This document shows positions 62,300 through 64,000 of a DNA stretch of 64,000 bases, piece after piece. The translations under genes were made by a program, and so were the position numbers. A model generated the notes under the pieces. It was not told the DNA's origin. It searched no databases and worked only from the letters and a program-made list of their open reading frames with translations. Within the stretch, counting starts at the first letter, position 1. The number at the start of each line of letters is the position of its first letter. The stretch lies in the NCBI GenBank assembly GCA_023386815.1, contig JAEWIZ010000002.1, forward strand, positions 186,001-250,000, in the 5' to 3' direction. The DNA comes from Bacillota bacterium (lineage in GTDB: Bacteria; Bacillota; Clostridia; Lachnospirales; Lachnospiraceae).

Positions 62300-62611
62300 C
62301 TAGAATTGCAGGTTCATAATCTCTTTGTAGGCATCCATTACATTATTACGAACCGCAACGGTATATTGTAATGCAAGGTTTGCTTTTTGCTGCGCTACTT
62401 GAAGATCCGTGGTGCTGTCCGTTAACCCGAGAGCATATGCAGTTTCTGCTTCTTCTGCCGCATTCGTATAATCATTTGTTTGTTTCACCAGATTCAGTGC
62501 CGATTGAAAGACATCCTCAAAGACCGCATTTCTATTCTCTGATGCTTTTGACTGCGAATCGATCCCATATTTACTAAGGTTATTAATATTATTAATTGAA
62601 GCAATATTCAT
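62300..62611 (-). CDS. fliE: Flagellar hook-basal body protein FliE
   Basis: FliE connects the MS ring to the rod. The 103-aa protein has the conserved C-terminal pattern: FQSALNLVKQTNDYTNAAEE, LQVAQQKANLALQYTVAVRNNVMDAYKEIM, given in parts. GGAAA lies before the ATG. It lies between flgC and fliF, the standard order. Confidence 0.95.
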   Translation of the reverse strand: MNIASINNINNLSKYGIDSQSKASENRNAVFEDVFQSALNLVKQTNDYTNAAEEAETAYALGLTDSTTDLQVAQQKANLALQYTVAVRNNVMDAYKEIMNLQF

Positions 62612-62676
62612 CTAAGTTTCCTTGCCTTTCCTGTTCCTAGTCCGACAGTACTATCGGTCTATGTAAATAAAATCAA

Positions 62677-63114
62677 TTATTTTCCAATCTCTAAACCTTT
62701 TAAAGCCATATTCTTTGTAGCATTAAAAGCCGTCACATTTGCTTCATATGCACGGGTTGCATCAATCATATCTGTCATTTCCTGAACCGTATTAACATTC
62801 GGGTAGGTTACATAACCATCTTCATCTGCATCTGGATGGGATGGGTCAAAAACCTTACGCATCTCTGTCTTTATATCCTCAGTAATCTCTGTGACCTTAA
62901 CGCCATCACCTGTGGTACCGGCAGTATATTGAAGTATATTTCCAAAGGGACTCATATCCTTTTCAGCAAATACCACTGTTTTTCTTCTGTATACATTACC
63001 ATTCTCATCACGGGTTGTATTAACATTGGCAATGTTCTGAGATATGATATCTAATCTTAATCTCTGTGCTGTCATTCCGCTTGCACTGACATTCATTCCG
63101 CCCATTACTGACAT
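62677..63114 (-). CDS. flgC: Flagellar proximal rod protein FlgC
   Basis: FlgC is a rod protein. The 145-aa product has the rod/hook N-terminal signature GMNVSASGMTAQRLRLDIISQNIANVNTT, given in parts, and the C-terminal motif VNTVQEMTDMIDATRAYEANVTAFNATKNM, also typical. AGGAGG lies seven bases before the ATG at 63114; an upstream in-frame start at 63138 would overlap it. It lies after flgB. Confidence 0.97.
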   Translation of the reverse strand: MSVMGGMNVSASGMTAQRLRLDIISQNIANVNTTRDENGNVYRRKTVVFAEKDMSPFGNILQYTAGTTGDGVKVTEITEDIKTEMRKVFDPSHPDADEDGYVTYPNVNTVQEMTDMIDATRAYEANVTAFNATKNMALKGLEIGK

Positions 63115-63177
63115 CCATATACCTCCTGCATAACTCAATTTATCTATGAATTCTTTTATCCATAAGTATATTAAAAC

Positions 63178-63567
63178 TTATCTAGCAGCAAGCACTGCCT
63201 TAATTCTGCTAAACTCCTGGGTCATTGATTCCAATAACGCCTGATAACGGATTTGATTTTCTGCAAGATTTGCAGACTCAGTGTCAATGTCCACATTATT
63301 ACCGTCTAATCGGTAACTTAATGATGAATTATCCGTATAAACCGTTGCATCAAGATGACCTATATTTGCATCTGCTACTCTAGAGTCAAGCGAGCCGTCT
63401 CCTAATAAAGCTGACTGTAAATAAGACTGAAATTGTACATCCTTTCGCTTATATCCAGGAGTATCTACATTTGCAATATTATTCGCAATAACCTCATTAC
63501 GTTTCCAACTTGCATTAGCCGCTTTATTTAATACATTGATGTAATTAAATGCGTTAGAACCTATCAT
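63178..63567 (-). CDS. flgB: Flagellar proximal rod protein FlgB
   Basis: FlgB is the first rod protein and the first gene of the fla/che cluster here. The 129-aa product has the N-terminal pattern LNKAANASWKRNEVIANNIANVDTPGYKRKDV, given in parts, and the C-terminal NQIRYQALLESMTQEFSRIK. AAAGGAG lies seven bases before the ATG at 63567. codY lies upstream on the same strand, as in Bacillus. Confidence 0.97.
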   Translation of the reverse strand: MIGSNAFNYINVLNKAANASWKRNEVIANNIANVDTPGYKRKDVQFQSYLQSALLGDGSLDSRVADANIGHLDATVYTDNSSLSYRLDGNNVDIDTESANLAENQIRYQALLESMTQEFSRIKAVLAAR

Positions 63568-63766
63568 TTCTACACTCCTTTCCACCATATAAATATTATA
63601 ATAAATATTAAAAAAAACACAAGATATATTTGCAAATTTAGTAGGATAATACTATACCTTGTAGAATTATATATATTGATTCAATAAATGCTCACATCCT
63701 CTTATCAGATTATTATTCAAATTGTCGAACGAAATAGCAATTCAAGTTTTGGATTTATTGAAACAT

Positions 63767-63795
63767 AACATACAAAATACGAGTTGTTTTGACAA
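63767..63795 (-). promoter_or_regulatory. Candidate promoter of the fla/che operon
   Basis: On the minus strand TTGTCA (63795-63790), a 17-base spacer and TATGTT (63772-63767). Transcription would start near 63760, giving an AT-rich leader of about 190 bases. No sigma-28 consensus or CodY box was found there by eye. Confidence 0.4.
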
Positions 63796-63829
63796 ATCAA
63801 TTACGACTCCACCCAAATATTGCCACAAA

Positions 63830-63867
63830 AAAAGGATTTATGAAGAAGTACGTTCACAAATCCTTTT
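63830..63867 (-). terminator. Terminator after codY
   Basis: AAAGGATTTATGAA (63831-63844) pairs with TTCACAAATCCTTT (63853-63866) with one mismatch. On the minus strand a run of seven Ts follows. It separates codY from the flagellar operon. Confidence 0.85.
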
Positions 63868-63883
63868 GCTCGATCAAATCCAT

Positions 63884-64000
63884 TTATAAATCATTATTCA
63901 TATTCTGCAATTCATCAAAAACCACATCATTTAATACCCTGATATAGGTTCCCTTCATACCGGAGGAACGGGATTCAATAACACCCGCACTCTCAAACTT
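63884..64000 (-). CDS. codY: GTP-sensing global regulator CodY (C-terminal part only)
   Basis: The last 38 codons of CodY; the rest lies beyond the right edge. The visible part is KFESAGVIESRSSGMKGTYI followed by RVLNDVVFDELQ and MNNDL, the end of the winged-helix DNA-binding domain. CodY represses nutrient-acquisition and, in several Firmicutes, motility genes when GTP and branched-chain amino acids are high. Its position directly before flgB is the Bacillus-like order and suggests, without proof, a link to flagellar control. Confidence 0.93.
   Translation of the reverse strand, partial: KFESAGVIESRSSGMKGTYIRVLNDVVFDELQNMNNDL

Overview
The window looks like the chromosome of a low-GC, motile, anaerobic Firmicute, most likely a Lachnospiraceae member (Clostridium cluster XIVa). 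The evidence is AT-rich intergenic DNA, strong GGAGG ribosome sites, PolC, a FliY/CheC/CheD chemotaxis set, codY next to flgB, and the order rpsB-tsf / pyrH-frr-uppS-cdsA-dxr-rseP-ispG-polC. I cannot name the species. Nearly every gene is on the minus strand, so the window is best read from 64000 down to 1.

Region 1 (1-3400): the start of a sugar ABC permease, its lipoprotein solute-binding protein, and a divergent ArsR-type regulator with an unusual C-terminal beta-rich domain. Region 2 (3458-15800): a housekeeping operon for nucleotide metabolism (pyrH), translation (frr), cell-wall carrier lipid (uppS), phospholipid (cdsA), MEP isoprenoid synthesis (dxr, ispG), site-2 protease (rseP) and replication (polC). 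It is interrupted between rseP and ispG by a 34-aa holin-like type I toxin with a convergent small RNA and by a 186-bp inverted-repeat element, and between dxr and cdsA by a perfect REP-like hairpin. Region 3 (15.8-25.9 kb): an accessory block that separates tsf from pyrH, genes that are usually adjacent. It holds a bactofilin, a polysaccharide deacetylase, a six-gene catabolic operon with its LysR regulator, and a 47-aa membrane peptide. The operon encodes two proteins of the DAPG/phloretin hydrolase family, an MFS transporter, an FMN nitronate monooxygenase-like enzyme, an FAD fumarate-reductase-like protein and a 2[4Fe-4S] ferredoxin. I read it as a candidate uptake, reduction and hydrolytic C-C cleavage route for a plant-type aromatic ketone. 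One hydrolase paralog lacks two residues that I believe are metal ligands.

Region 4 (25.9-63.6 kb): tsf and rpsB, then a large fla/che supercluster. Transcribed from flgB near 63.6 kb it runs: rod/MS ring/switch/export ATPase (flgB-flgC-fliE-fliF-fliG-fliH-fliI-fliJ), hook (fliK, flgD, flgE), stator (motA, motB), switch (fliL, fliM, fliY, cheY), export gate (fliO-P-Q-R, flhB, flhA), placement GTPase/ATPase (flhF, flhG), a PilZ c-di-GMP brake, cheB-A-W-C-D, the flagellar sigma factor fliA, a FapA-like protein and small cluster-associated proteins. The C-terminus of codY enters at the right edge, followed by its terminator.

The intergenic DNA carries several repeat families: a two-hairpin dispersed repeat (upstream of rpsB and after cheD), a REP-like hairpin, a 30-bp hairpin repeated at both ends of the catabolic block, and an in-frame partial duplication of the tsf 3' end at the boundary of the accessory block. 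I saw no tRNA, rRNA, CRISPR array or transposase gene.
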